64,000 nucleotides of DNA from Acidimicrobiales bacterium (GTDB lineage: Bacteria; Actinomycetota; Acidimicrobiia; Acidimicrobiales; Poriferisodalaceae), in the NCBI GenBank assembly GCA_009843525.1, contig VYDH01000008.1, forward strand, positions 1 to 64,000. Direction: 5' to 3'. The notes beneath the pieces were generated by a model. It did no database searches, was not told where the DNA came from, and worked only from the letters and a program-made list of their open reading frames with translations. This document shows positions 50,542 to 57,787 of the stretch, in pieces. Each line of letters begins with the position of its first letter. Within the stretch, counting starts at the first letter, position 1. Both the position numbers and the translations under genes were made by a program.

Positions 50542-50967
50542 TCATCGGCGCCGGCCGAGCGGACCGGAGAAGAACCAGCGCGGGGGCTCGTCGGGGCCGC
50601 GGCCTTCGCCTGCGGCAACGCCGGCGAACATGTTCCACCCGAGCAGGATGACAGCCACCGCACACGCGATGAAAGCGATCTGGGGCCCCAAGCCTGCGTC
50701 GGGGGCGCCGACGCCTGACGGACTGAACAGCTCACGTACCGCCATCGCGCCGGCGAAACCGGCACCGATCCATGCGGGACGCCAGCGGATCTGTATCAGC
50801 ACCATGGTCAGGATGCAGATGACGAGCAGAATCCGCCCGACGCCGGTGCTGATGCCGCTTACCGTCTGGGTCCCGCTCAAACCGGCGTTCACGTTCCATG
50901 GCAGGAACATCGCTGCGCCCGCCGCCGCCACGCATGCTTGGGCGATCCACTTACGAGTGGCGCTCAT
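50542..50967 (-). CDS. Small multi-span membrane protein, unknown
   Basis: 141 aa, unrecognised. Four hydrophobic segments: about 9-27 (ACVAAAGAAMFLPW), 44-60 (ILLVICILTMVLIQI), 67-84 and 96-113 (IAFIACAVAVILLGWNMF). The C-terminus is polar and Arg-rich (PPRWFFSGPLGRRR). It ends 28 bp before tdm, so co-transcription is likely. The location suggests a role in transport or membrane association linked to TMAO metabolism, but nothing in the sequence shows that. Confidence 0.65.
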   Translation of the reverse strand: MSATRKWIAQACVAAAGAAMFLPWNVNAGLSGTQTVSGISTGVGRILLVICILTMVLIQIRWRPAWIGAGFAGAMAVRELFSPSGVGAPDAGLGPQIAFIACAVAVILLGWNMFAGVAAGEGRGPDEPPRWFFSGPLGRRR

Positions 50968-50995
50968 GGTCTCAACCTAGAACCTCAACGCGCCA

Positions 50996-51033
50996 GCAGA
51001 CGCCGCGTCGCCGGTGGGCGGCGCGGCGTCTGC
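50996..51033 (-). terminator. Strong hairpin after the amt-microprotein operon
   Basis: A perfect 12-bp stem, GCAGACGCCGCG (50996-51007) with CGCGGCGTCTGC (51022-51033), has a 14-nt loop that itself can pair (CGCC/GGCG). It lies 32 bp past the stop of the last microprotein and 28 bp before the next start codon. No U tract follows, as is common for actinobacterial hairpin terminators. Confidence 0.65.
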
Positions 51034-51065
51034 CGCGTTGGTCAAGATGCGTCTGCTGACTGCTG

Positions 51066-51194
51066 TCAGCCGACGACCTGGATGGCGATGATCGAGAAGA
51101 TGATGCAGGCGATGGTGAAAACCACCACCCCCATCTCGACAGCCTTGCTGTGGCCGTGCAGTCCTTGGAATTCGATCTGCTTGCGTCGAGCCAT
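51066..51194 (-). CDS. 42-aa single-span microprotein 3 of the amt operon
   Basis: Short gene with an excellent RBS: AGGAGG (51201-51206) lies 6 nt before the ATG and overlaps the stop of the preceding 71-aa gene. The protein begins MARRKQIEFQGLHGHSKAVE, a basic amphipathic start, and then one span VVVFTIACIIFSIIAIQVVG to the very end. Topology is probably N-in. No family recognised. The tight coupling and perfect RBS support a real gene despite its size. It could be a small subunit or regulator of a membrane complex. Confidence 0.7.
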   Translation of the reverse strand: MARRKQIEFQGLHGHSKAVEMGVVVFTIACIIFSIIAIQVVG

Positions 51195-51204
51195 GTCAGT
51201 CCTC

Positions 51205-51420
51205 CTAGCTGTACTTGTCAGCGAGACGGTCAGCTGCATGGTTCAGCAGCTTGTCCTCACGCACGGTCACGAGCAGTGCTGCAACCACCGAGATAGCGAT
51301 CCCGATGATTGCAAGGACATACGAGCCAGTGTTTCCGCCTGGCCCCCAGGTGAAGTATCCGGTCGTGCCGTCGGCTGCCTCGAGAGCGGCTTCCCAACTG
51401 TCGTACGGGAAGGTGTTCAT
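51205..51420 (-). CDS. 71-aa single-span microprotein 2 of the amt operon
   Basis: ATG at 51418-51420 with AGGAGG 5 nt upstream. An acidic, aromatic N-terminal part (MNTFPYDSWEAALEAADGTT and YFTWGPGG) precedes one membrane span (SYVLAIIGIAISVVAALLV, about 33-51) and a charged tail (REDKLLNHAADRLADKYS). Topology is probably N-out. No family recognised. It sits second in the run of three small membrane-protein genes following amt. Confidence 0.75.
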   Translation of the reverse strand: MNTFPYDSWEAALEAADGTTGYFTWGPGGNTGSYVLAIIGIAISVVAALLVTVREDKLLNHAADRLADKYS

Positions 51421-51447
51421 TCAGTCCTCCTTAAGTCCTGAACGATG

Positions 51448-51579
51448 TCAGTGATCGTGTCGGTCTTGTCCTTGCGCCTCTTGCTGCGCTCGCTTTTGCT
51501 TGCCCCAGTACCCGGCGGCCGAAACCAGCAGGTACATGACGACAACAGCAAGAATGAGCTGCAACCACGAGGCGGACAC
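51448..51579 (-). CDS. 43-aa single-span microprotein 1 of the amt operon
   Basis: GTG start five bases after the amt stop, 43 codons. Sequence VSASWLQLILAVVVMYLLVS (the first residue is Met when translated) is a membrane span, followed by AAGYWGKQKRAQQEAQ and a His-rich end QDRHDH. No independent RBS, so it is probably translated by coupling to amt. The 71-aa gene follows after 27 bp. Unknown family; real existence is supported by position, span and positive-inside charge. Confidence 0.6.
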   Translation of the reverse strand: MSASWLQLILAVVVMYLLVSAAGYWGKQKRAQQEAQGQDRHDH

Positions 51580-51584
51580 CCGAC

Positions 51585-52973
51585 TCAGCGGTTGGCGGCG
51601 AGGTCGGCACGCAGCGTCTCGTCTGCGTCTCCCTCTGACCCGTCGGCGTGGACAATGGGCTCATTCGCTCGGCCGAACTCCGGATAGAAGTCCGTCTCGA
51701 ACTCGGCCATGTCGAGGCCTTCGACCTCCACCTCGGGCGGCACCCGAAGCAGATTCAGCTTCTTCAGTATCCATGAAGCGCCGTAACCGGTGACGAACGA
51801 CAATGCGAAGATCGCCGCCGCGCCCACGAGCTGGCCCAGGAATGTGGTGGTCACCCCGGCGGGTCCCGTCGGGTAGCCCCCGGCGAAGATGCCGACGGCC
51901 ATGACACCCCAGAATCCCATGACACCGTGGACTGACACCGCTCCGACCGCATCGTCGATGCGGGCCTTCTGCTCGATCCAGTTGCCCACTGTGTAGGCAA
52001 GACCGGCGGAGAAGAACGCCAGGATCAGCACCAGGTTCGGGCTGTAGATGTCGGCGCCTGCCGAGACAGCCACCACACCGGCCAGACCACCGGAGATGGT
52101 CCAGAACGGATCGCCTTTGGCGAAGATGTAGCCGCCGGCGAATCCGCCTGCGAAGCCCATCGTGATGGTGTAGGTGATCGCCGACAGCGTGGCCGGATTG
52201 AAGTAGATGTTCGCCCAGCCCGGCGTGGTGTCGGCCGTGATGGCCAGGCACGCCGCGTAGAACGCGTAGAACGCCGTGAAGATGATCATCAGCCCCATCA
52301 ACGTCAGATGGAGGTTGTGGGGCTTGAATGCCCGTGTACCGCCATTCGAGTCGTAGCGGCCGATTCTCGGCCCGAGGTTGAAGAGCACCCCGAGGGCGAA
52401 GATGCCGGAGACACCGTGGACCACGCCAGAAGCGGCGAAGTCGTGGTAGCCGAAGTGCACGCCGAGCCATCCGCCGTAGCTCCAGCCCCAGGCGGCTGCA
52501 ACCACCCAGACGATTCCGCCCATGAGAGCGGTGAGCCAGAGGTACGCCGAAATTCGGATTCGCTCTAGCACCGCGCCGGACATGATCGAGCCGGTCGTCC
52601 ACGAGAACAGCACGAAGGCCGCCCAGAAGACGCCCGTGATGTTGTCGCCGAGGTTCGGTCCTGCGGAGCCGTCCCACGGCAAGCCGTACTGGTCGCCGCA
52701 GAAGAACAGCCCATCGAGTCCTGCCGGGCTGTTGCCATTGGCGCTCCCGGTGAACTTGAGGCCCTCCTGCATGCAGAAGTACACGTACCAACCGACGTAA
52801 TAGAACGTCGGCGTCACGACGGCGATCGTCATGATGTTCTTCATGGCCGTCGACATGACGTTCTTTCGACGGCTGACGCCGGCTTCATACGTCATGAAGC
52901 CGACGTGCAATAGCCACATGATCGCGACCGTGAAGAAGTAATAAGCCTCCGTAAACACAACAGAGGTATCCAT
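51585..52973 (-). CDS. amt: Ammonium/methylammonium transporter (Amt family)
   Basis: 462 aa, about 11 membrane spans, from the ATG at 52971-52973 (GGGGGGAGG upstream; the frame is open 14 codons further). Typical Amt segments: EAGVSRRKNVMSTAMKNIM, DFAASGVVHGVSGIFALGV and GPRIGRYD (first pore His), and VGAVSVHGVMGFWGVMAVG (second pore His). The C-terminal tail is acidic and longer than the core. Amt proteins conduct NH4+ and often CH3NH3+. No glnK is next to it, unlike the usual amt-glnK pair; instead three microprotein genes follow. Its place beside tmm/tdm suggests uptake of methylammonium or recapture of ammonium. Confidence 0.92.
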   Translation of the reverse strand: MDTSVVFTEAYYFFTVAIMWLLHVGFMTYEAGVSRRKNVMSTAMKNIMTIAVVTPTFYYVGWYVYFCMQEGLKFTGSANGNSPAGLDGLFFCGDQYGLPWDGSAGPNLGDNITGVFWAAFVLFSWTTGSIMSGAVLERIRISAYLWLTALMGGIVWVVAAAWGWSYGGWLGVHFGYHDFAASGVVHGVSGIFALGVLFNLGPRIGRYDSNGGTRAFKPHNLHLTLMGLMIIFTAFYAFYAACLAITADTTPGWANIYFNPATLSAITYTITMGFAGGFAGGYIFAKGDPFWTISGGLAGVVAVSAGADIYSPNLVLILAFFSAGLAYTVGNWIEQKARIDDAVGAVSVHGVMGFWGVMAVGIFAGGYPTGPAGVTTTFLGQLVGAAAIFALSFVTGYGASWILKKLNLLRVPPEVEVEGLDMAEFETDFYPEFGRANEPIVHADGSEGDADETLRADLAANR

Positions 52974-53230
52974 CGCGCCTCCCCCCATGTTCGGTTTGCG
53001 CTGAGTCCCCAACAACCCGGGCGCCAGACCAATTGGGGGAAACCGTAACAGGTTCGCAATGTTCGCCTTGACATCACCCGCGCCATGGGTGGAATTTGAA
53101 CGTCGTGGGCGGTTTTTGGGCAGAGCCCGCTCGTGCAGCGCGCGCGATCAACGCCCGAGCGGTTGGTCAGCGCTCGTACTGCGGAGGTGCCAATGCGGCT
53201 GACGTCGTGTGTTCAGCCCGGCTGTTCTGA

Positions 53231-53644
53231 TCAGCCGTCGCCGGCGTCGCCGACTTGCACTTCGCGGATCTCCCCGGTGCCGGCGTGCACCCAGATCGCT
53301 GCGTGGTGGAGGAAGTCCTCGGACCCGCCGTCGGGGTCTGGGACCGTGAAGACCACGACCCAATAGGGCGTCGGGGGGAAGCCCTGGCGGAGCACCTTGG
53401 CCTCGGTGCGCTCGGGCGCGAAGCCATCGGGGTGCGCGTCCAGCTCGGCGCGAGCAATGGCGACGGCCTCGTTCTCCTCGAGGTCGACTCCGGAGCAGCT
53501 TCCTGGAGCGAAGATGAGGAGGATCGCCAGGATCACGCCGACGGTGATCAGCAGGAGCGGGCGACCAGGCATCGCATTCAGACGGCCGAGCAAGCCCTTC
53601 GATCTGTCGGGCGGCTCGGGGGGGATCAACCCGTCATCAGGCAT
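53231..53644 (-). CDS. Membrane-anchored small protein with PepSY-like extracytoplasmic domain
   Basis: 137 aa, ATG at 53642-53644 with GAGG 8 nt upstream; longer in-frame starts run through the 75-aa gene and are rejected. A polar Pro-rich N-terminus is followed by one span (RPLLLITVGVILAILLIFA, about 28-46) and an outer domain with ENEAVAIARAELDAHPDGFA, PYWVVVFTVPDPDG and HHAAIWVHAGTGEIREVQVG, which resembles a PepSY-like fold. Function unknown. Third gene of the regulator operon; 257 bp then separate it from amt, room for an amt promoter. Confidence 0.65.
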   Translation of the reverse strand: MPDDGLIPPEPPDRSKGLLGRLNAMPGRPLLLITVGVILAILLIFAPGSCSGVDLEENEAVAIARAELDAHPDGFAPERTEAKVLRQGFPPTPYWVVVFTVPDPDGGSEDFLHHAAIWVHAGTGEIREVQVGDAGDG

Positions 53645-53676
53645 CGTGATGTCCTCTGGCTTTCCGGCTGGTGGGA

Positions 53677-53904
53677 TCAGTCGTCTCGGGGCGGGCGCGG
53701 CACGAGACGGAGAATGATGTAGCCCACCACATGGGTGATGGCCACGAAGGACACCCACCACAGCATGACGGTCTGCCGGTAGCCGCGTTCGCGGCATTCC
53801 CAGTAGGTGAGGCCGACCGCTGCTGCCAGCAGGACCCACAGCAGGAGGCTGCGGCGCGCAAAGCCGGTGTCGCTGATCCAGTCGGCGACGAACATCAAGC
53901 CCAT
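53677..53904 (-). CDS. 75-aa two-span membrane protein, unknown
   Basis: ATG at 53902-53904 with GGTGAGG just upstream, 4 bp after the stop of the XRE-cupin regulator. Two spans: RSLLLWVLLAAAVGLTYW and VMLWWVSFVAITHVVGYIIL, ending in PRPPRDD. No family recognised. Tight spacing with the regulator and with the following 137-aa gene suggests one three-gene operon. Confidence 0.65.
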   Translation of the reverse strand: MGLMFVADWISDTGFARRSLLLWVLLAAAVGLTYWECRERGYRQTVMLWWVSFVAITHVVGYIILRLVPRPPRDD

Positions 53905-53908
53905 TGCC

Positions 53909-54601
53909 TCACCCTCCCGTCGCCGAGCGCGACTCGCTGGCGGGGTACACCTTGATGGAGATGAACCGCACCGGCAACTCGACGAGCTCGACTGGGCCGT
54001 GGGCCACCTCGCCGTGGATCTGCATGGTGTCGCCGGTGTTGAGCAGGTAGGCCTTGCCGCCGTAGCCGTAGCTGAGCGATCCCTCGAGCACGTGGAGAAA
54101 CTCCACACCTGGGTGCTGGTAGAGCGGGAACACGCCGCCCGGCTCGGTGATGGTGGTGATCATCGGCTCGATGATCCGGTTGGGTCCTCGCAGCGTGCCG
54201 AGATCCTGGTACAGCCGGTCCGGCCCGCCGCGGTCGTGGTGGATCTCGTGGCCTTCGCCTGCTCGCACGATGACCAGGTCGTGTTCCTCGTCGAGGCCCC
54301 GGAATAGCGCGGTCACGGGTACCTTCGCCGTGCCGGCGAGGCGAGCGAGCGTCGACAGGCTCGGCGCACTCTGGCCGTGCTCGATCTTGGAGAGCATCCC
54401 CAGGGAGATGCCGGCATCGTTGGCGAACGCCGACATCGTCATATTCAAGGCTTGGCGGAGTTCGCGGACCCGGCTGCCGACGACGCGGCAGAGTTCGGCG
54501 GTGGTCAGCGGCGAGTCGATGGCCGAGCCCGCAAGGCTCAGCGAGTCGGGGTCGTCGATGTCTGCACTCTCGATCGCGTCATCCCGCTGGGCCGGGTTCA
54601 T
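53909..54601 (-). CDS. XRE-cupin transcriptional regulator
   Basis: 230 aa. An XRE helix-turn-helix (about 38-95: VGSRVRELRQALNMTMSAFA and AGISLGMLSKIEHGQSAPSL) is joined to a C-terminal cupin sensor domain (about 140-225: VFPLYQHPGVEFLHVLEGSL and LLNTGDTMQIHGEVAHGPVEL). This architecture often controls amine or amino-acid catabolism by binding the small-molecule inducer in the cupin. Position at the end of the methylamine cluster makes it a candidate regulator of amt-tmm-tdm and perhaps gmaS-mgs. A very long hairpin lies upstream. Confidence 0.85.
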   Translation of the reverse strand: MNPAQRDDAIESADIDDPDSLSLAGSAIDSPLTTAELCRVVGSRVRELRQALNMTMSAFANDAGISLGMLSKIEHGQSAPSLSTLARLAGTAKVPVTALFRGLDEEHDLVIVRAGEGHEIHHDRGGPDRLYQDLGTLRGPNRIIEPMITTITEPGGVFPLYQHPGVEFLHVLEGSLSYGYGGKAYLLNTGDTMQIHGEVAHGPVELVELPVRFISIKVYPASESRSATGG

Positions 54602-54643
54602 CGCCCTGATGTTGCCAGATGGCGGTTGCTGGCAGGTGCGCCC

Positions 54644-54723
54644 GCGGCGGAGGCGGCAGGCAATTCAGCGACCAGCGATCCGGCTGGTCGCAACGTCGCA
54701 GAATTGCCTGCCGCCTCCGCCGC
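54644..54723. repeat. 80-nt perfect nested hairpin
   Basis: Outer arms of 23 bp are perfectly complementary (54644-54666 and 54701-54723; the left arm begins GCGGCGGAGGCGGCAGG and ends CAATTC). The 34-nt interior holds a second perfect stem, GCGACCAG (54668-54675) with CTGGTCGC (54684-54691). It lies 42 bp upstream of the XRE-cupin start and 30 bp past the stop of the LLM gene. Terminator, structured leader RNA or a small palindromic element are possible. Confidence 0.7.
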
Positions 54724-54753
54724 TGTGGCATCTGCGCGTTTCGACCTCGGAAA

Positions 54754-55740
54754 TCAGCCTTGGAGTTCGGCGGCTGCGGCGAAGGTTTGGAGCTCGCGTT
54801 CTATGTTGCCCATGGGCTGGAAGGCGACTTCGGTGATGCCGGCGGCCGCGAGTCGTTCGATGCGTTCGGGTACCTCACTGGCGTGGCATACGAAGGGGGC
54901 GATGCGCAGGGATTCGGGGGTGAGCACTTGGCGGTCGATGGCGTTGAGTTGGGTGAGATGGCCTTCGTGGAGTGAGAGGTGGAGCGTGTCGGGGTCCCTG
55001 TCGCCGGTGACTTCGGCGAAGCGGTCGGCATTGGGCAGTGTGCTGAGCCGGGCATCGCGCTGTTCGAGGAATGCGTGGTAGGCAACGCTCACGCCGGGAC
55101 CCGCCGTGTCGAGTACCCGGGGGGATTCGATGGTTTCCTCGTCGTCGAGGATCGTGCCGAAGCCAAGCAGGATCACGTCGTCGATCCCGGTGTAATCCGC
55201 ATCGGGACGGGGCCGAGAGGTGAAGACGCCGCAGCCCATCTCCGCCGCAGCGGCGAGGCCTCGGGGACCGTTCACCGCCACGATCCACGGCACCTCGATG
55301 GGCCGCTCGACCGCTTGGCCTGGCCAATGGAGCATGCGTGCCGCCCTGCCATCGACTTCGACGATCTCGCCTCGCAGCAGTGCTTGGGTGTCAGCGACCA
55401 TCTGGGGGAACTCGGCCCAGCGCAGCGGCTTTTGGCCCATGGCCCGCCGGCCGGTGAAGCCCGTGCCGGCGCCGATGATGACCCGTTCGGGCCCGACGAG
55501 CCCGACCAGAGTGGCAACGGCTGAAGCCGTGGTCATCGGGTGGCGCAGCGAGGGAATCAGCACACCGGGCCCGAGACGGATGCGCTGAGTGCGCACCGCC
55601 GCGAGGGCGAGGATCATCCAGACATCGAGCTGCAGCGCCGGCGTGTCGTAGACCCAGGCGGTCTCGTAGCCCAGCTCCTCGGCCAGCACGATGTGGTCCG
55701 GCGTCTCGGGAACGGGCGGGAACGCGGCAGAGATCTTCAT
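54754..55740 (-). CDS. LLM-class (luciferase-like) F420/flavin-dependent oxidoreductase
   Basis: 328 aa from the ATG at 55738-55740. Luciferase-like TIM-barrel features: HIVLAEELGYETAWVYDTP, TQRIRLGPGVLIPSLRHPM, VATLVGLVGPERVIIGAGTG and WIVAVNGPRGLAAAAEMGCG. In actinobacteria this subgroup usually uses F420; FMN is the alternative. Substrate unknown. Divergent from the PPOX gene with a 131-bp shared upstream region, so the two may be co-regulated F420 genes. Confidence 0.85.
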   Translation of the reverse strand: MKISAAFPPVPETPDHIVLAEELGYETAWVYDTPALQLDVWMILALAAVRTQRIRLGPGVLIPSLRHPMTTASAVATLVGLVGPERVIIGAGTGFTGRRAMGQKPLRWAEFPQMVADTQALLRGEIVEVDGRAARMLHWPGQAVERPIEVPWIVAVNGPRGLAAAAEMGCGVFTSRPRPDADYTGIDDVILLGFGTILDDEETIESPRVLDTAGPGVSVAYHAFLEQRDARLSTLPNADRFAEVTGDRDPDTLHLSLHEGHLTQLNAIDRQVLTPESLRIAPFVCHASEVPERIERLAAAGITEVAFQPMGNIERELQTFAAAAELQG

Positions 55741-55871
55741 GGCGGCAGTCTCGCGAAATGCGCGGGCTTCGGCCCGGATCGCCAGCCCTGCAGGCGCGGA
55801 CTCCCATGTCCGACGCTCGGACCGGGTCGGCAGCCCTGATCGCCGGAGCTCGTATGTGCGAGGCTGCGCGC

Positions 55872-56279
55872 ATGGAGATCTCGAAAGCCCTCGACTACGT
55901 GCGCAAGAACGACCGCGCTGTGCTGGCCACCAAGGCACGCGACGGCACGCCGCAGCTGTCGCCGGTGACGTTGGCCGTCGTCGACGACACGGTGGTGATG
56001 AGCACACGGGACACGGCCTTCAAGGTCAAGAACCTGCATCGCGACCCGCAGTCGTGGCTGTGCGTGTTTCCCGAGAAGTGGCTGGGCCGTTGGGTCCAGC
56101 TTGAGTGTCGGGCCGAGATCATCTCCGGCGAGGCCGCCCTCGATCCGCTGGTCGAGTACTACCGCACGCTGCAGGGCGAGCACCCCGACTGGGACGACTA
56201 CCGCCGCGCAATGGTGGAGGACAAGCGCTGCCTCGTCCGCTTCCACGTCACCAAGGCCGGCCCCGACAAGCACGGCTGA
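55872..56279 (+). CDS. PPOX-class F420-dependent oxidoreductase-like protein
   Basis: 135 aa, a normal length for the small split-barrel PPOX family. ATG at 55872 opens MEISKALDYVRKNDRAVLAT, followed by GTPQLSPVTLAVVDDTVVMS, FKVKNLHRDPQSWLCVF and QLECRAEIISGEAAL, with the cofactor-binding segment in the middle. Family members reduce varied substrates with F420H2 or bind flavin. The frame extends upstream to 55758, but that part is low-complexity. Divergent neighbour of the LLM gene. Confidence 0.82.
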   Translation: MEISKALDYVRKNDRAVLATKARDGTPQLSPVTLAVVDDTVVMSTRDTAFKVKNLHRDPQSWLCVFPEKWLGRWVQLECRAEIISGEAALDPLVEYYRTLQGEHPDWDDYRRAMVEDKRCLVRFHVTKAGPDKHG

Positions 56280-56344
56280 TCGACGGACGCCGTGAGGTGC
56301 TGTGCCGACGCCGAGCGTTGGCCGGCAACCCGGAGCGGCGGCGC

Positions 56345-57256
56345 TCACTCCCAGTTGAAAGCCGCGTCGGGTCGCCGCGCCCACCCGGCTTGGCCGGTTT
56401 GGCGCATGTCGGTGCCGAGGCGTGCCATCTGCTTGGCGTAGAGCTCAGCGCCCACGTTGTGCCACTTGCCATGGCCCGGGAACACCCACTCGGCGCGCAG
56501 CTCGGACAACCGATCCATCGAGTCGGCGAGGACCGCCCATGAATAGAAGGTCTGCTCGGGGGTGACATCGAGCTCGCCCCGGCGGTGATTCCAGTGCAGC
56601 GTGTCGCCGGTGAACAGCCATCTGTCGTCGACGTGAAAGACGACCGAGCCCTCCGTGTGGCCGGGCACCTGTACGGCGACGGCACCCGGCGACACCTCGG
56701 TGGGACCCGTGCTCTCGAGGATGACCGTTGCGTAGGGCGCTGCGTCGGCGTCGGCGGCGTGTATCCAGACCTGCGCGCCGTAGCGCTCGGCCCAGCGGTC
56801 GGCGTCGGCTACGTCGTCGCGGTGGCTGAGCAGCACATGCCCGACACCGCCCAGGTCGTCGACGCGCTCGGCGAGTCCGCGCAGGTAACGGGGCGAGTCG
56901 ACCATGAGGTTGCCGTTCGGTCGTTCGACAAGGTACGAGTGCGCCCCGAACGACGACTGCGCGTTGTGACCGAGCGCCCAGACACCGGGCGTCAGCTGGT
57001 GGGGGAACGATGGGTCAGGCGGCCGACGGATCTCGATGTTGCCGATCGACTGCGACGGACAGGCCTCCGCGGCCCTCCACAGCGCTGCAGATTCCTCAGG
57101 GCCGTCGGGCTGGCGGGCCAGGTAGGAGCGCCCGGCGCTGTCCATCTCGATGAGCCCCGGCGCCCAGTGCCGGGCCACGTCGCAACGGATGCAACGGGTG
57201 TCGACGAACCAAGGCCCCTCGACGTTCTCGGGATGCGCAGAGTCGAGACGCGCCAT
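56345..57256 (-). CDS. Ferredoxin-MBL-fold metallo-hydrolase fusion
   Basis: 303 aa from ATG 57254-57256 (GGGGG about 9 nt upstream; a GTG three codons earlier is possible). The N-terminal 75 residues resemble a ferredoxin-like module with DTRCIRCDVARHWAPG and AEACPSQSIG, although a full 4Fe-4S set is not evident. A metallo-beta-lactamase fold follows, with a modified metal motif LLSHRDDVADADRW (HxHxDH reduced to HRDDVAD), VPGHTEGSVVFH, LFTGDTLHW and VFPGHGKWH. The loss of one His is unusual. Substrate unknown. Monocistronic on -, convergent with the PPOX gene. Confidence 0.72.
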   Translation of the reverse strand: MARLDSAHPENVEGPWFVDTRCIRCDVARHWAPGLIEMDSAGRSYLARQPDGPEESAALWRAAEACPSQSIGNIEIRRPPDPSFPHQLTPGVWALGHNAQSSFGAHSYLVERPNGNLMVDSPRYLRGLAERVDDLGGVGHVLLSHRDDVADADRWAERYGAQVWIHAADADAAPYATVILESTGPTEVSPGAVAVQVPGHTEGSVVFHVDDRWLFTGDTLHWNHRRGELDVTPEQTFYSWAVLADSMDRLSELRAEWVFPGHGKWHNVGAELYAKQMARLGTDMRQTGQAGWARRPDAAFNWE

Positions 57257-57328
57257 CGCCTGCACCCCCTGATGCCTGGCCCGAATGCTAAGTCCGGCCG
57301 ACGGTCTCCGGGCATCGCCGTCTGGACG

Positions 57329-57787
57329 TCAGCTGTTGGTGACCTGCCAGTGGACGAGGGTGTACGGCGGGTTGCCGTTGTCGTGGTCTTCGAAGACGGC
57401 TTCGACATCGCTGCCGATGACGATGTCCTGCATGGGGTCGCCGAGCAGGTTGCCGATCATGCGCAGGTTGTCGGCGTGGGGCAGCTCGACCAGCACCACG
57501 ATGTAGGGACCGTGCTCGGCCAGCGCCGGATGCACGGGGTGATGCACGCGCTGCCAGGAGTAGATGCGCGCTGTGGGCTCGACCGTCACCCACTCGACAT
57601 TGAGCGACTGGCAGGCGTGGCACACCCAGTCGGGCCCCCATTGGTGGGTGCCGCAGTCGGCGCAGCGCTGTACTCGCAGCTCGTGCTCGCGGGTGCCTTC
57701 CCAGTACGGCGCGTCCATCCCGTCGCGCATCGGAGCAGGTTGGGTGAGGCCCTCCGGCAGGTAGGTGGCCTCGGCGAGCGCGCTCAT
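57329..57787 (-). CDS. DUF35 zinc-ribbon/OB-fold protein
   Basis: 152 aa. A rubredoxin-like zinc ribbon, C-x2-C…C-x2-C (RCADCGTHQWGPDWVCHACQ, about 41-60), precedes an OB fold (WVTVEPTARIYSWQRVHHPV and YIVVLVELPHADNLRMIGNL). DUF35 proteins pair with SCP-x-type thiolases and are thought to stabilise them or bind acyl-CoA. The ATG overlaps the thiolase stop by ATGA (57784-57787), matching that pairing. Confidence 0.87.
   Translation of the reverse strand: MSALAEATYLPEGLTQPAPMRDGMDAPYWEGTREHELRVQRCADCGTHQWGPDWVCHACQSLNVEWVTVEPTARIYSWQRVHHPVHPALAEHGPYIVVLVELPHADNLRMIGNLLGDPMQDIVIGSDVEAVFEDHDNGNPPYTLVHWQVTNS

Noticed and set aside
50514-50765. 84-codon N-terminal extension of tdm
   Set aside because: It overlaps the 141-aa membrane-protein gene and is Ser/Arg-rich; the ATG at 50511-50513 gives a normal Tdm start.
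51431-51664. 77-codon - strand frame across the amt 3' end
   Set aside because: It is Arg/Pro/Ser rich, without a membrane span or RBS; the 43-codon frame at 51448-51579 explains the region better.
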